Of a stretch of DNA of 64,000 nt, positions 34,673-43,998 are shown in pieces. The position numbers and the translations under genes are program-made. How positions within the stretch are numbered: the first letter of the stretch is position 1; the number at the start of each line of letters is the position of its first letter. This stretch comes from Halorussus gelatinilyticus. Its GTDB lineage: Archaea; Halobacteriota; Halobacteria; Halobacteriales; Haladaptataceae. Where the stretch lies: the NCBI RefSeq assembly GCF_023238445.1, contig NZ_CP096658.1, positions 2,852,001-2,916,000 of the forward strand. The letters are read 5' to 3'. Under the pieces are notes generated by a model. That model was not told the origin of the DNA. It made no database searches and worked only from the letters and a program-made list of their open reading frames with translations.

Positions 34673-36091
34673 ATGCTTTTGCTTCCGGATTCGCTCTCGT
34701 TCTCCGTGGACGACGACGGAACACGAGAGCGAAACAGCGACGCTCAGCAAAACCGCGATGCTCGCCGGGACGATGCCATCCGCGGAGGTGGCATCCCCCA
34801 TCGAGACGACGTCACCCGTCGAGACGACACCCTCCGAGCGGTCCGCGGGGCGGTCTACCTCCCACAGAAGGACTGGAACGCCTACCAGATGTGGGCGAAC
34901 TACGAGAACGAGACCGTCGAACGAGAACTGGGCTACGCCGCCGAACTCCGCCTGAACAGCGTCCGCGTCTTCGCGTCCTACGAGTTCTGGCGCGAGGACG
35001 GCCCGACCTTCTTCGCGCACGTCGAACACTTCCTGACGACCTGCCGCGAGCGGGGCATCAGACCGGTCGTCGTCCTCTTCGAGGCCCCGCCGGAGTCACC
35101 GCCGACCGAGGAGAACCTCCACGCGACCGACCCCGAGAAGGCCTTCGGCGTCCACTCGCCCTCCCGGTCCGAAGTTCTCCAACCGCGCAACTGGAAGGGC
35201 TACGACCGCTCGCCCGTCCACTTCGCGCGGCGCTGGGCGCAGGAGTACGCCGGAGACGACCGACTGCTCGCCACCGAAATCATGAACGAACCCGGCGACG
35301 TGCAACCCCGCCGGGACTTCGTGACGGACGCGCTCGAAACCGTGCGAGACGCCGCGCCCGACGCCACGCTCACGATGGGCACCAAGGACGTGCGCTTCGC
35401 CCGCGTCTACGACCGCGACGACGCGCTCGACGCCTATCAGTTCCACATGAACCTCCCGAAGAACCGGGCGACTGCCCGCGAGTACGTCGGGAAACAGCGC
35501 GCGCTCGCCGACGAAATCGCCACCGAGGTCGCCGGAAGCGACGCGTCGAAACCGCTCTGGTGTACCGAGTGGCAGCGCACCCTCGACGAACCGCCCTCCA
35601 GATTCGCGCCGAACCTCGCCAGCCTCGCGCCCACCATCCGCGAGGTCCACGACGCCCAGACCCTCGACGGCGACTTCTTCTGGAGTCTGATGCTCCGCCC
35701 TGCGTACCTCCGGAAACCGCGCGAGAAGGGCCGGGTCAACGGTCTCTTCCACGACGACGGCGCGGTCTACTCCCTGCTCGACGCCGAAACCGTCGCCGGG
35801 CAGGGTCTGGACCTCCCGCGGCGCGACTCGTTCCCGACCGCGTGGCGCGCACACCGATTTCCGTATCCGCACGATGCGAGCGACGTCCACGCTCACGCTG
35901 ACGATTCCGCCCACCCTGACGACGCCGCCGACCGAGATTCGAAATCGGCGGGACTCGGAGCGAATGGAGGGTCCGACTCGAACGCCGACCGGTCGGCGTT
36001 CGAGTCGGACCTCCGGGACCTGCGAGACGCCCTGTCCGACCGCATCAGACGAGCGTTCGGTCTCGACTCCCGCGAGGACGACGACGAGTAG
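34673..36091 (+). CDS. glycoside hydrolase, GH5/clan GH-A-like
   Basis: 472 aa, no signal peptide, so intracellular unless the start lies elsewhere. TIM-barrel glycosidase marks: ATEIMNEPGD (acid/base Glu in NEP) and PLWCTEWQRTL (nucleophile Glu at strand 7), with LGYAAELRLNSVRVFASYEFW at the substrate end. The first 55 residues are charged and low-complexity, so the true start may be later. The C-terminal 90 residues (HADDSAHPDDAADRDSK...) are a His/Asp-rich disordered tail ending in DDDE. Substrate unknown; beta-glucan or mannan are usual for the clan. Confidence 0.7.
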   Translation: MLLLPDSLSFSVDDDGTRERNSDAQQNRDARRDDAIRGGGIPHRDDVTRRDDTLRAVRGAVYLPQKDWNAYQMWANYENETVERELGYAAELRLNSVRVFASYEFWREDGPTFFAHVEHFLTTCRERGIRPVVVLFEAPPESPPTEENLHATDPEKAFGVHSPSRSEVLQPRNWKGYDRSPVHFARRWAQEYAGDDRLLATEIMNEPGDVQPRRDFVTDALETVRDAAPDATLTMGTKDVRFARVYDRDDALDAYQFHMNLPKNRATAREYVGKQRALADEIATEVAGSDASKPLWCTEWQRTLDEPPSRFAPNLASLAPTIREVHDAQTLDGDFFWSLMLRPAYLRKPREKGRVNGLFHDDGAVYSLLDAETVAGQGLDLPRRDSFPTAWRAHRFPYPHDASDVHAHADDSAHPDDAADRDSKSAGLGANGGSDSNADRSAFESDLRDLRDALSDRIRRAFGLDSREDDDE

Positions 36092-36251
36092 CCGAGTAGG
36101 GTTCCGGTTGCTATCGGTGCGCCAGCACTCGTTGGCGTGCGCCAACGCCCCGCACTCCAGATAAGGGTCGGGTGTCGATATCTGAGATTTCGTTCTTCGC
36201 TTGACTGCATGGACACCAGTCCTTTACTGACGGCGCGAGACAGACCTGACA

Positions 36252-36908
36252 ATGGCCACCGAAGCAACGTTTACGGTTCCGTCCGACCAGTTTCCCCTCG
36301 GTACCGTGTTCGAACAATTGCCGGGCGTGACAGTTGAACTGGAGCGAATTATCCCGGCCCAAGACGTCGTAATCCCCTATTTCTGGGTTCGCGGGACTGA
36401 CGTTGACGACATCGAGGATGCGTTTCTCAACCATCCGGGCGTCGAGACCATCCAATCCGTCGATTCCGTCGAAGACGAGTATCTGTTGCGTGTCGAATGG
36501 ACATTGGAGTACGAGGGCGTGTTGAACACGCTGATGGAAACGCAGGTGCCCCTCATCGAGGCCGTCGGCACGAGCGAGCAGTGGACGTTCGATATTCGGG
36601 GTGACGACCGACGTGACATCGCGGCGTTTCAAGAACGCTGTCGGGAGTTAGACATCCCGATCACGCTCACCAAACTGCACGCGCTCACGCCCATCGAGTC
36701 GGAGACCGAAGCCGCACTCACCGACACCCAACAGGAGGCGCTGGTACTCGCCTACGAACGGGGCTATTTCAACACACCACGCGACGTGACGATGGCCGAG
36801 ATCGGCGACGAACTCGGCATCTCACAGCAGGCGGTCGCATCCCGACTCCGACGCGGGATCAGTTCAATCCTCGGCAGTACGCTGGCCGAACTCCGCCTAC
36901 CGGAGTGA
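36252..36908 (+). CDS. Bat-type HTH transcription regulator
   Basis: 218 aa. C-terminal HTH_10 (bacterio-opsin activator) domain: LTDTQQEALVLAYERGYFNTPRD, then MAEIGDELGISQQAVASRLRRG. The N-terminal 155 residues resemble the Bat input region (a GAF-like fold), without a recognisable PAS domain. Haloarchaeal regulators of this family respond to light, redox or unknown cues. It is the first of three small plus-strand genes with visibly lower GC than their surroundings. Upstream is a 160-bp gap with the 7-bp palindrome GTTGGCG-TG-CGCCAAC at 36131-36146. Confidence 0.85.
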   Translation: MATEATFTVPSDQFPLGTVFEQLPGVTVELERIIPAQDVVIPYFWVRGTDVDDIEDAFLNHPGVETIQSVDSVEDEYLLRVEWTLEYEGVLNTLMETQVPLIEAVGTSEQWTFDIRGDDRRDIAAFQERCRELDIPITLTKLHALTPIESETEAALTDTQQEALVLAYERGYFNTPRDVTMAEIGDELGISQQAVASRLRRGISSILGSTLAELRLPE

Positions 36909-36918
36909 ACACCACTTA

Positions 36919-36962
36919 AAAGCGGTTTGTGTATCCAAAAACAGCGGTGAACCGCTTTGGAT
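36919..36962 (+). promoter_or_regulatory. palindromic repeats before the DUF7344 gene
   Basis: AAAGCGGTT (36919-36927) pairs with AACCGCTTT (36950-36958) at a distance. A local AGCGGT-GA-ACCGCT stem (36943-36956) and an ATCCAA/TTGGAT pair (36933-36938 with 36957-36962) compete with it. The hairpins are therefore mutually exclusive. TATA-like CTTAAAAG overlaps the first half-site. Could be an operator for the neighbouring regulators or a leader switch. Confidence 0.5.
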
Positions 36963-36976
36963 GCTTATAGAATCGT

Positions 36977-37324
36977 ATGGTTGGGACACCCGAGCTGGAC
37001 ACGCTTCTCGACGTCTGTGAACACAAACATCGTCGCATCGTCCTCGCGGCACTCACAGATCAGCACCAGTCGCTCTCGATAAACGACCTTACAAACGCAA
37101 TCGTCAAACACAATCACCACACGCTACCGACAGAGGCTTCTGACGAGATAGTCACACAGATTCAGACCGACTTGCATCACGTCCATCTTCCAAAGTTATC
37201 CGAGGCCGGGCTCATCCACTACGATCCCGAGCGGAAAGTAGTGGAGCCAACAGCCCAACTCGATCAAGAAGGATCCCACCTGTCAGCGATTCTCGCTATC
37301 GATTCCAAGCTTCCAACCCCTTGA
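36977..37324 (+). CDS. DUF7344-type winged-helix protein
   Basis: 115 aa. The N-terminal LLDVCEHKHRRIVLAALTDQH and the later LHHVHLPKLSEAGLIHYDPERKVVEP form the winged-helix pattern of DUF7344-type haloarchaeal regulators. Unusually rich in His, Gln and Asn, and lower in GC than the metabolic genes nearby, suggesting acquisition. 68 bp after the Bat-type gene; the next gene starts 20 bp after its stop. Probably a small DNA-binding partner. Confidence 0.7.
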   Translation: MVGTPELDTLLDVCEHKHRRIVLAALTDQHQSLSINDLTNAIVKHNHHTLPTEASDEIVTQIQTDLHHVHLPKLSEAGLIHYDPERKVVEPTAQLDQEGSHLSAILAIDSKLPTP

Positions 37325-37344
37325 AGGACACGAACTACCACACG

Positions 37345-37503
37345 ATGACGACCAACGAATCCACACACGTCGATGGCACGCGCGTGACCGAACAGAACAG
37401 AGCGGTCGAAGCACTCACCAAGGCACTCGAAACCGAAGATCTGGACGAAAAAGACTACCAGATTCGAGAAGCACTCCAACTACTCGCATTGGAGAACGAA
37501 TAG
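37345..37503 (+). CDS. 52-aa acidic protein of the regulator cassette
   Basis: 52 aa from ATG 37345 (MTTNESTHVDGTRVTEQNRAV...); an in-frame TTG at 37321 is possible. Predicted mostly helical (VEALTKALETEDLDEKDYQIREALQLLALENE). Position directly behind the DUF7344 gene suggests a co-transcribed partner. No function known. Confidence 0.5.
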   Translation: MTTNESTHVDGTRVTEQNRAVEALTKALETEDLDEKDYQIREALQLLALENE

Positions 37504-37533
37504 CGTGGTATCGGTGAACACGACGTGCTGAGT

Positions 37534-37817
37534 TTAGTGCGTGAATCGAACAATCCAGATCACAAAGAGGCCAAGTGCCAGTCAGTGGAGCAATGACGAG
37601 AACAGCCGAAGTACGGTTAGACTCCGGCCGACGAGCCCAATCCCGTAGAAGAGGAGTCGCACCCGAACTGAGATGTCCGGGATGACCCCGGCCAGATACC
37701 CACGTCCCTCACCGGCATCTCTGAATTCGACTCGTCTCAACAGAACAGCGCAAACCAGTACAGAAACCGACTCCAGAAGACGAGAGCGCCGAGACCGCTT
37801 CGGCACCGGACCCCTGT
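37534..37817 (-). pseudogene. possible remnant of a small membrane protein gene
   Basis: The 314-bp gap 37504-37817 has no intact gene. On the minus strand a hydrophobic frame reads SVSVLVCAVLLRRVEF...VRLLFYGIGLVGRSLTVLRLFSSLLH, a TGA stop at 37582-37584, then in the same frame LALGLFVIWIVRFTH and a stop at 37534-37536. This could be an eroded two- or three-helix membrane protein. Weak case: no start codon with a promoter is obvious. Confidence 0.25.
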
Positions 37818-39248
37818 TCAGAGGACGATGCTCTTCTTGCGGACCATCTCCTCGATGGTCGTGTGCAGGCCCTGCCGACCGATGCCGGAGGCCTTGTTCC
37901 CGCCGAAGGGGATGTCGCCGAGACCGTGACTCGGCGCACCGTTGATGCGGACCGCGCCGGCGTCGAGTCGGTCGCTGAGGTCCATCGCGCGGTCGTAGTC
38001 GCTCGTGAACACGGAGGCGTCGAGCGCGAGGTCGCCCCGATTCGCTATCTCGACCGCCTGCTCTTCGTCCTCGAAGGTCGTGACGGCGGCGACCGGGCCG
38101 AACTGCTCCTCGTGGACGATGCGGGCGTCGTGGGGCACGTTCGCCAGCAGGGTCGGCTCGAAGTGGGCGCCGTCGCGCTCGCCGCCGCGAACGAGGTCCG
38201 CGCCCTTCTCGACGGCGTCCTCGACCAGTTCCTCGACCCACTCGGCCTGCCCCTCGTTGATGAGCGGCCCCATCGTGGTGTCCTCCTCGAAGAGGTCGCC
38301 GGGTTGCCAGCTATCCATCTCGGCCTCCAGCAGGTCCACGATTTCGTCGTGGACCTCCTCGTGGGCCAGCACTCTGCTCACGGCGGAACAGCGCTGTCCG
38401 GCGTACTTGAACGACCCCTTGGCGCACTGGCCCGCGACGTCCGCGAGGTCGGCGTCCGGGAAGACGACCGCGGGCGCGTTGCCGCCCAGTTCCATGTGGA
38501 GGTTGACCATGCCGCTCTCCTTGGCGACGTGCTTGCCCGCCGCGCTGGAACCGGTCATCGAGACGGCGTTCACGCGGTCGTCGCCCGAGAGGACGTCGCC
38601 GATGACGCTCCCGCGGCCGGGGACGAAGTTGAACGCGCCGTCCGGCAGGTCCAACTCCGAAATCACGTCGGCCAGAATCGCGGCGCTGACCGGCGTGTCG
38701 CTCGCGGGCTTGAGGACGACGGAGTTGCCCGCGGCCATCGCGGGCGCGACCGAGAGCGCGGTGGTCGAGACCGGGTAGTTGTACGGCGTAATCGCCAGCA
38801 CGGTGCCGATAGGCTCGTGCTTGACGATGGCTTCCCAGCCCTCGTGGCCGGCGGTCGTGCCCTCGCGGAACTCGCCCTTGAGCGAGCGGGCCTCCTCCTT
38901 CGCGCGGCGGAACCGCTCGGCCGCGCTCTCGACCTCGCCGCGCGCCGACGAGATGGGCTTGCCGGCCTCGCGGACGATGACCTCGGCGAGTTCCTCCTTG
39001 CGCTCCAGCAGGCCCTCCGCAATCGCGTCGAGCCATTCGACGCGCTGGGGGATGGTCGTCTCGCGCAGTTCCGACTGAGCGCGCTGTGCCGCCGCGAGCG
39101 CGTCATCGGCCTGCTCGGGGCTGGCGGCTGCGACCTGCGCGAACGACCCGCCGTCCGCGAGGTCGGTGACTTCGAGCACGTCGTCGGCCTCGTGCCATTC
39201 ACCGTCGATGTAGAGACGCTCCCGACGCTGGAGTGGTTGTTGGGACAT
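37818..39248 (-). CDS. NAD(P)-dependent aldehyde dehydrogenase (GAPN/succinate-semialdehyde-like)
   Basis: 476 aa. Cofactor-binding and catalytic motifs are all present: AITPYNYPVSTT (Asn), VLKPASDTP, MTGSSAAGKHVAK, MELGGNAPAVVF (general-base Glu) and KYAGQRCSA (catalytic Cys, near residue 285), plus EEQFGPVAAV. The pattern is closest to the branch of non-phosphorylating glyceraldehyde-3-P, lactaldehyde and succinate-semialdehyde dehydrogenases. ATG 39248 (MSQQPLQRRERLYIDGEW) is chosen over one two codons upstream. Substrate not resolvable. Confidence 0.85.
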   Translation of the reverse strand: MSQQPLQRRERLYIDGEWHEADDVLEVTDLADGGSFAQVAAASPEQADDALAAAQRAQSELRETTIPQRVEWLDAIAEGLLERKEELAEVIVREAGKPISSARGEVESAAERFRRAKEEARSLKGEFREGTTAGHEGWEAIVKHEPIGTVLAITPYNYPVSTTALSVAPAMAAGNSVVLKPASDTPVSAAILADVISELDLPDGAFNFVPGRGSVIGDVLSGDDRVNAVSMTGSSAAGKHVAKESGMVNLHMELGGNAPAVVFPDADLADVAGQCAKGSFKYAGQRCSAVSRVLAHEEVHDEIVDLLEAEMDSWQPGDLFEEDTTMGPLINEGQAEWVEELVEDAVEKGADLVRGGERDGAHFEPTLLANVPHDARIVHEEQFGPVAAVTTFEDEEQAVEIANRGDLALDASVFTSDYDRAMDLSDRLDAGAVRINGAPSHGLGDIPFGGNKASGIGRQGLHTTIEEMVRKKSIVL

Positions 39249-39442
39249 ACCCACCTCTTTGCGCTCCGCGGGTAAAATATTTACTCAACAGCGGATTAAT
39301 GACGTTTTCCGGCGTGCGCCGCGAATCCGAGCGCACACGGGGACTGCGACCGCGGCTCCATCGACCTGCCTCGCTCCGACACGTTTCCCCCTGCCTACCT
39401 CGCTCCGAACCGCTTTTCTCCCGTCGCTCCGAGTCGCCGGAC

Positions 39443-40276
39443 GTGACCGACGACTCGACGTTCACCGAGGAGACGCCGACCGTCGCGGCGTGCCAGATAG
39501 CGGTCACGGACCTCGACGTGGCCGCGAATCTCCACGCCGTCTGCGAGCGCGTGACCGACCTGCCGCCGGAGGTCGATGTCGCGCTCTTCCCCGAGTACGC
39601 GCTCACCGGATTCGTCGGCGACGAACGAGTCCGGGACGCCGCCATCGCGCGGGACGGCCCGGAATTCGGCCGACTGGCCGACCTCGCGGTCGCCACCGAC
39701 ACCGCACTCCTCGTCGGGTTCGCCGAGCGCGCAGGAGGAGACGCCGACACTGGCGAGACCTACTACAACGCGGTCGCCTATCTGGACCCACGTGCGGACG
39801 GCGACGCCGGGACCGGAGCGGTCGAGACCACGGTCTACCGTAAGCGCCACCTCTGGGGGAGCGAAGAGGAACTTCTCGAACCCGGCGACGAGCGCGTCAC
39901 GGTCGAGACGCCGGTCGGAACCGCGGGCCTGCTGACCTGCTACGACCTCAACTTCGTCGGCGAGAGCGCGGCGTTCGCCGCGCCGGAAATCGAGGCGCTG
40001 TTCGTCGTCGGCGCGTGGCCCGCGGCCCACAGCCAGAACTGGAAACTCCTCTTGCGAGCCCGCGCGCTCGACGGCGTTCGGTGGGTCGTCGGCGCGGGCC
40101 GGACCGGCCGGAAGACGGTCGGCGACCCGACCCAGTACGCCGCCAACTCGCGGGTCGTCCGCCCGGACGGGAGCGTGCAGGCGGGACTGAACTGCGGCGA
40201 GCGGGATTTGGTCGCCGACTTGGACCCCGCGGTGCTGGCGGAGTGCCGGGAGTTCGTTCCGGTGCTGGACGGCTGA
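39443..40276 (+). CDS. carbon-nitrogen hydrolase (nitrilase superfamily)
   Basis: 277 aa from GTG 39443. Nitrilase triad visible: Glu in LFPEYALTGFVGD, Lys in TVYRKRHLWG and Cys in GLLTCYDLNFVGE. Amidase-like (omega-amidase or N-carbamoyl type), cytosolic. The frame extends upstream to 39233 but that part is Arg/Ser-rich; VTDDSTFTEETPTVAACQIAV gives the proper N-terminus of the fold. Divergent from the aldehyde dehydrogenase gene across 194 bp. Confidence 0.85.
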   Translation: MTDDSTFTEETPTVAACQIAVTDLDVAANLHAVCERVTDLPPEVDVALFPEYALTGFVGDERVRDAAIARDGPEFGRLADLAVATDTALLVGFAERAGGDADTGETYYNAVAYLDPRADGDAGTGAVETTVYRKRHLWGSEEELLEPGDERVTVETPVGTAGLLTCYDLNFVGESAAFAAPEIEALFVVGAWPAAHSQNWKLLLRARALDGVRWVVGAGRTGRKTVGDPTQYAANSRVVRPDGSVQAGLNCGERDLVADLDPAVLAECREFVPVLDG

Positions 40277-40419
40277 TGGGCCGTCCGTCGTGGAGTCGGT
40301 TTTTCTCGGAGTGTCAGAGACGGGTAGAAGCCGGGGGGAAGCGAGCGACTGCCGACCGAGACCGACCCTGCGAGTACGCTTAAGCGCCCGCCGGTGGTAG
40401 CCGACCCGGAGACCAACCC

Positions 40420-40953
40420 ATGAGCCAACAGCGACAGGTACTCCAGCAGGCGGGCACCGTCGAGGAGAACGCCGTCCGATTCGACGTCGAGAAGGCCGAA
40501 CAGGTCGTCCAAGCCCTGAACCTCGACCTCGCGGCGAGCGTCGTCCTGTCCCACCAACTCCGCAAGCACCGATGGAGTGTCGCAGGGCCGCAGTCGCGCG
40601 AACTCGGCCATTTCCTCGGCGAGGCGGCCGCAGAAGCCGACCGGCACACCGACGCGCTGGCCCGGCGGATTCACGAAATCGGCGGCGTCCCGCTGAGCAG
40701 TCCCGCGGCGTTCGAGCGCCACAGTCCGGTCCCCTTCGAGGGCGAAGACGTCTACGACGTCCGGACCTCGCTGGAAAACGACCTCGAAGCCTACGGCGAC
40801 TGCATCGAGAGCGTCAGCAGTCACATCGAACTCGCCGAGAGTCTGGGCGACCACGCGACCGGCCACCTGCTCCGGGACCACCTCGCGGACCTCGAACGCC
40901 GCGCCAGCGCCATCGACGGACTCCTCGCGGGGGACTCGCTGACCGACCGGTGA
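40420..40953 (+). CDS. dpsA: Dps-family ferritin-like protein
   Basis: 177 aa, four-helix bundle. Ferroxidase-type residues are in SHQLRKHRWSVAGPQSRELGHFLGE (His, His, Glu) and AEADRHTDALARRIHEIGG. Matches haloarchaeal DpsA, which stores iron and protects DNA in oxidative stress and starvation. Start MSQQRQVLQQAGTVEEN is typical. TATA-like CGCTTAAGC near 40378-40386, about 38 bp upstream. Confidence 0.9.
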   Translation: MSQQRQVLQQAGTVEENAVRFDVEKAEQVVQALNLDLAASVVLSHQLRKHRWSVAGPQSRELGHFLGEAAAEADRHTDALARRIHEIGGVPLSSPAAFERHSPVPFEGEDVYDVRTSLENDLEAYGDCIESVSSHIELAESLGDHATGHLLRDHLADLERRASAIDGLLAGDSLTDR

Positions 40954-41056
40954 GTCGAGCGCGACTCTCGAGCCACGAGGCCCGTCTACCGATTCTCGCG
41001 GTTGATAACGCACGAGACGTTTATCAGACAGTAGGGATTCGTTCCGAGTAACGCCG

Positions 41057-41833
41057 ATGGTGTCGAAAGCGTTCTTCAGGGGGTCGAAGTACCTCGTCGA
41101 GGACAACGACGGCCGCCACGACTACCTGCGACTCAACGGCGAGCGATTTCTCCACGCGCTCGCAACCGCGGGCCAGGAGGTCGTCGCGCTCCCGGTCGAG
41201 GCCGACGACCAGAAGTCGGCCTACCTCAAGACGCTCGTAAAACTCAACGAGGGCTACTTCTCCGCCCGCGAGTTCGAGGCCGACGCCAAGGGCAAGTACC
41301 TGAAACACGACGAGCGCGCCGAGCGCCGCTTTAGAATCAAGACCGCGGAGCGACTCAGCGACCTCGTTGACGACCTCCACGCGGTGCTGTCGGCCCACGA
41401 CGCGCTCGTGGACGCCGCCGTCGAACACGTCGAGGCGACCGAATCGGGCGACGACTCCCGACGGAAACGCGAGGCAGTTCGGGCGAAGCTCCTCGACTGC
41501 ACCGACCGGGCGGTCAGCGGCGGCTGGTACGCCACGGTCGAATCCTACTACTACAGCCTCAGCCCCGGCGAACTCGTCGCGGAGGACCGCGAGCGCCGGA
41601 AACAGCGCATCGAGGGCACCGAGGAGTCCCGCGGCATCCGGGAACTGCTCGGCAAGCCTCACTTCCAGCGACTCGCCGAGCGCGACCTGCGCCGGATTCG
41701 GCACGTCAACCGGGAGTCGCCGGGTTCGGACTCCCGGATCTGGAAGCGACTCTTCGACGAGTATAACTGGTATCTCGGCCGCGAGCGCGACCCGTCGGTC
41801 GCCGCGGGCGAGGCGAGTAAATCGAAGGGGTAG
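41057..41833 (+). CDS. uncharacterised haloarchaeal protein
   Basis: 258 aa, soluble, highly charged, mainly helical. It begins MVSKAFFRGSKYLVEDNDGRH and has a middle helical region rich in Glu/Arg (KHDERAERRFRIKTAERLSD) and a C-terminal region FDEYNWYLGRERDPS. Not recognised. A TATA-like GTTTATC lies about 35 bp upstream of ATG 41057. No operon partner: Dps ends 103 bp upstream. Confidence 0.65.
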   Translation: MVSKAFFRGSKYLVEDNDGRHDYLRLNGERFLHALATAGQEVVALPVEADDQKSAYLKTLVKLNEGYFSAREFEADAKGKYLKHDERAERRFRIKTAERLSDLVDDLHAVLSAHDALVDAAVEHVEATESGDDSRRKREAVRAKLLDCTDRAVSGGWYATVESYYYSLSPGELVAEDRERRKQRIEGTEESRGIRELLGKPHFQRLAERDLRRIRHVNRESPGSDSRIWKRLFDEYNWYLGRERDPSVAAGEASKSKG

Positions 41834-41956
41834 GCCGAAGCGAGTCTCGGAGCGAGTCGGCGTAGCGCGAGCCAGTCGGTGTCGGAGCGAGGGTCGGCGT
41901 CAGCGTGAGAGTCGGGTCAGAGCGCGAGTCAGTCGGTGTCCGAGGGTGGGTCGACG

Positions 41957-42769
41957 TCAGAGCGCGAGCCAATCGGTCGTGACGTCGGGCTCTGCGAGGT
42001 GCCACCGCTGTTCGATTTCCTCCGGGCCGTACTGGACTTCCACCACCGCGTCGAACAGCGCCTCGACGGCATCGACCGTCTCCGAGTCGTACTCTGCCGG
42101 GAGGTGGTAGTGAGCCATCCCGTCGAACCGCTCGACGGTCTCGGTCACTCCGAGCAGGAACCGGCGTACCGTTCGCTCGTCGTAGTCGGCGACCAGCGGG
42201 ACGATAGAGTCGAAGCAGAGCCGTAGCTCCGCCGACGAGAGACCGCCGCTCTCCGCCTCGAGCGTCTCGGCGGTCTCCTCGATGGTGCGACCGAGGTCGC
42301 GGAGTTCGTCGCTCTCGACGGTCGTCCGGTAGAACGAGGCGTCCGAACCGTCTCGCACGCTCTCGCCGGGCGACTCCTCGACGAGCGACTCTCCGCCGGG
42401 CGACCTCTCACCGAGCGACCCGTCTCCGAACGACTCCTCGCCGAACGGCCCGCTTCCGGCCGGAGCGTTCTCGGTCGCGCTCCCGCCGCGAACGTCGGCC
42501 TCCCAGTTCACGACCGCGGCCGAATCGCTGTACGGTCCCGACTGGACCGACCGGAGTCTCGCGTAGGCGGTCGGCGGTCTCGAATCGGCGGTCACGAACA
42601 GCCGATAGCGCGGGCCGGCGCTCGACTCGCCGAGCAGTCGCTCGCAGGCCGCGTCCAGCGCGTCGGTACCGACGAGTAGAATGTTACATCCGTTCCGCTT
42701 GAGGTCTGCCAGCCGATGTCGAAATCGGGCCGTCGCTTTCTGGCTCCCCCTTCGTTCCTCCCCACACAT
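41957..42769 (-). CDS. RecA/KaiC-like haloarchaeal protein (DUF7504-type)
   Basis: 270 aa. N-terminal strand CNILLVGTDALDAACERLLGE and RYRLFVTADSRPP, later LRLCFDSIVPLVADYDERTVRRFL (Walker-B-like) and EVQYGPEEIEQRWHL, the layout of DUF7504-type proteins. A Ser/Gly/Glu linker at about 110-145 contains near-repeats (GEESFGDGSLGERSPGGESL). ATG 42769 is preferred, with a TATTAC box about 33 bp upstream; an in-frame ATG at 42829 precedes the box. Divergent from the old yellow enzyme gene. Confidence 0.65.
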   Translation of the reverse strand: MCGEERRGSQKATARFRHRLADLKRNGCNILLVGTDALDAACERLLGESSAGPRYRLFVTADSRPPTAYARLRSVQSGPYSDSAAVVNWEADVRGGSATENAPAGSGPFGEESFGDGSLGERSPGGESLVEESPGESVRDGSDASFYRTTVESDELRDLGRTIEETAETLEAESGGLSSAELRLCFDSIVPLVADYDERTVRRFLLGVTETVERFDGMAHYHLPAEYDSETVDAVEALFDAVVEVQYGPEEIEQRWHLAEPDVTTDWLAL

Positions 42770-42896
42770 TGATTCACCAATAACGGTAATGTTTGTAATA
42801 AGTGTTTCGGGGCGTCGAAAAGGAAACATCCGAGCCCTCGGCAAGAAACGTGGGTGAGCCGAGGCCTTTCGGGCGCGGAGTTCCGAGGGGAACGCG

Positions 42897-43994
42897 ATGA
42901 CCGACGACCTCTTCGCTCCGCTGTCGATTCGCGGCACGGAAATCCGAAATCGCGTGATGGTCTCGCCGATGTGCCAGTACTCCTGCGAGCGCGACGGTCT
43001 CGCCACCGACTGGCACGAGACTCACCTCGGGAGTCGCGCGACCGGCGGCGCGGGAATCGTGATGACCGAGGCCACCGCGGTCGAACCCCGCGGCCGCATC
43101 TCGCCGAACGACCTCGGTATCTGGAGCGACGACCACGCCGACGCGCTCGCGCCCGTCGCCGACTTCGTCTCCGAGCGAGGAGCGACCCCCGCGATTCAAC
43201 TCGCCCACGCGGGCCGGAAGGCCAGCAAGACTCCGCCGTGGGACGGGAGCGAACCGCTCCAACCCGACGAGGGCGGATGGGAGACGGTCGCGCCGAGCGC
43301 GGAGCCGTACCCCTACGCAGACGACGAGCCGCCTCGGACCGCACGAATGGACGAGGACGACATCGAGGCGGTCGTAGACGCCTTCGTCGCCGGGGCCGAG
43401 CGCGCGCTCGACGCCGGCTTCGAAATCGCGGAGGTCCACGCCGCTCACGGCTACCTGCTCCACGAGTTCCTCTCGCCCGTCACGAACCACCGCGACGACG
43501 AGTACGGCGGCGACTTCGAGAGTCGGACCCGACTCGTCCGCGAGATTACGGCCGCGGTCCGCGAGGTCTGGCCGGGCGACAAGCCGGTCTTCGTCCGGGT
43601 CTCGGCGACCGACTGGCTCCCCGACCGCGAGTCGTGGACCGTCGAGGACACCGCCGAACTCGCGCCGCTGCTCGCCGAGGCGGGCGCGGACCTCGTGGAC
43701 GTGAGTTCGGGCGGCATCCACCCCGACCAGCGGGTGCCCGACGCCGGCGCGAACTATCAGGTGCCCTACGCCGAGCGCGTCGGCGAGGCGACCGAGGCGC
43801 TGGTCGGTGCCGTCGGCGGCATCACCGAACCCAAGCAGGCCGACGCGCTGATTCGCAACGACCGCGCGGACCTCGCCATCGTCGGCCGGGAACACCTGCG
43901 GGACCCCTACTTCGCGCTCCACGCGGCCGAGGAGTTGGGTGCCGACGAGCGCGTCGAGTGGCCGATTCAGTACCGGCGCGCGGTCGGTAAGTAG
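42897..43994 (+). CDS. NADH:flavin oxidoreductase, YqjM-type old yellow enzyme
   Basis: 365 aa TIM barrel binding FMN. Marks of the YqjM class: MVSPMCQYSCERDG (regulatory Cys), AIQLAHAGRKAS, EVHAAHGYLLHEFLSPVTN (substrate-binding His pair) and RDDEYGGDFESRTRL. It reduces activated C=C bonds with NAD(P)H. Ends 4 bp before the stop of a convergent membrane-protein gene. Confidence 0.9.
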   Translation: MTDDLFAPLSIRGTEIRNRVMVSPMCQYSCERDGLATDWHETHLGSRATGGAGIVMTEATAVEPRGRISPNDLGIWSDDHADALAPVADFVSERGATPAIQLAHAGRKASKTPPWDGSEPLQPDEGGWETVAPSAEPYPYADDEPPRTARMDEDDIEAVVDAFVAGAERALDAGFEIAEVHAAHGYLLHEFLSPVTNHRDDEYGGDFESRTRLVREITAAVREVWPGDKPVFVRVSATDWLPDRESWTVEDTAELAPLLAEAGADLVDVSSGGIHPDQRVPDAGANYQVPYAERVGEATEALVGAVGGITEPKQADALIRNDRADLAIVGREHLRDPYFALHAAEELGADERVEWPIQYRRAVGK

Positions 43995-43998
43995 CGGT

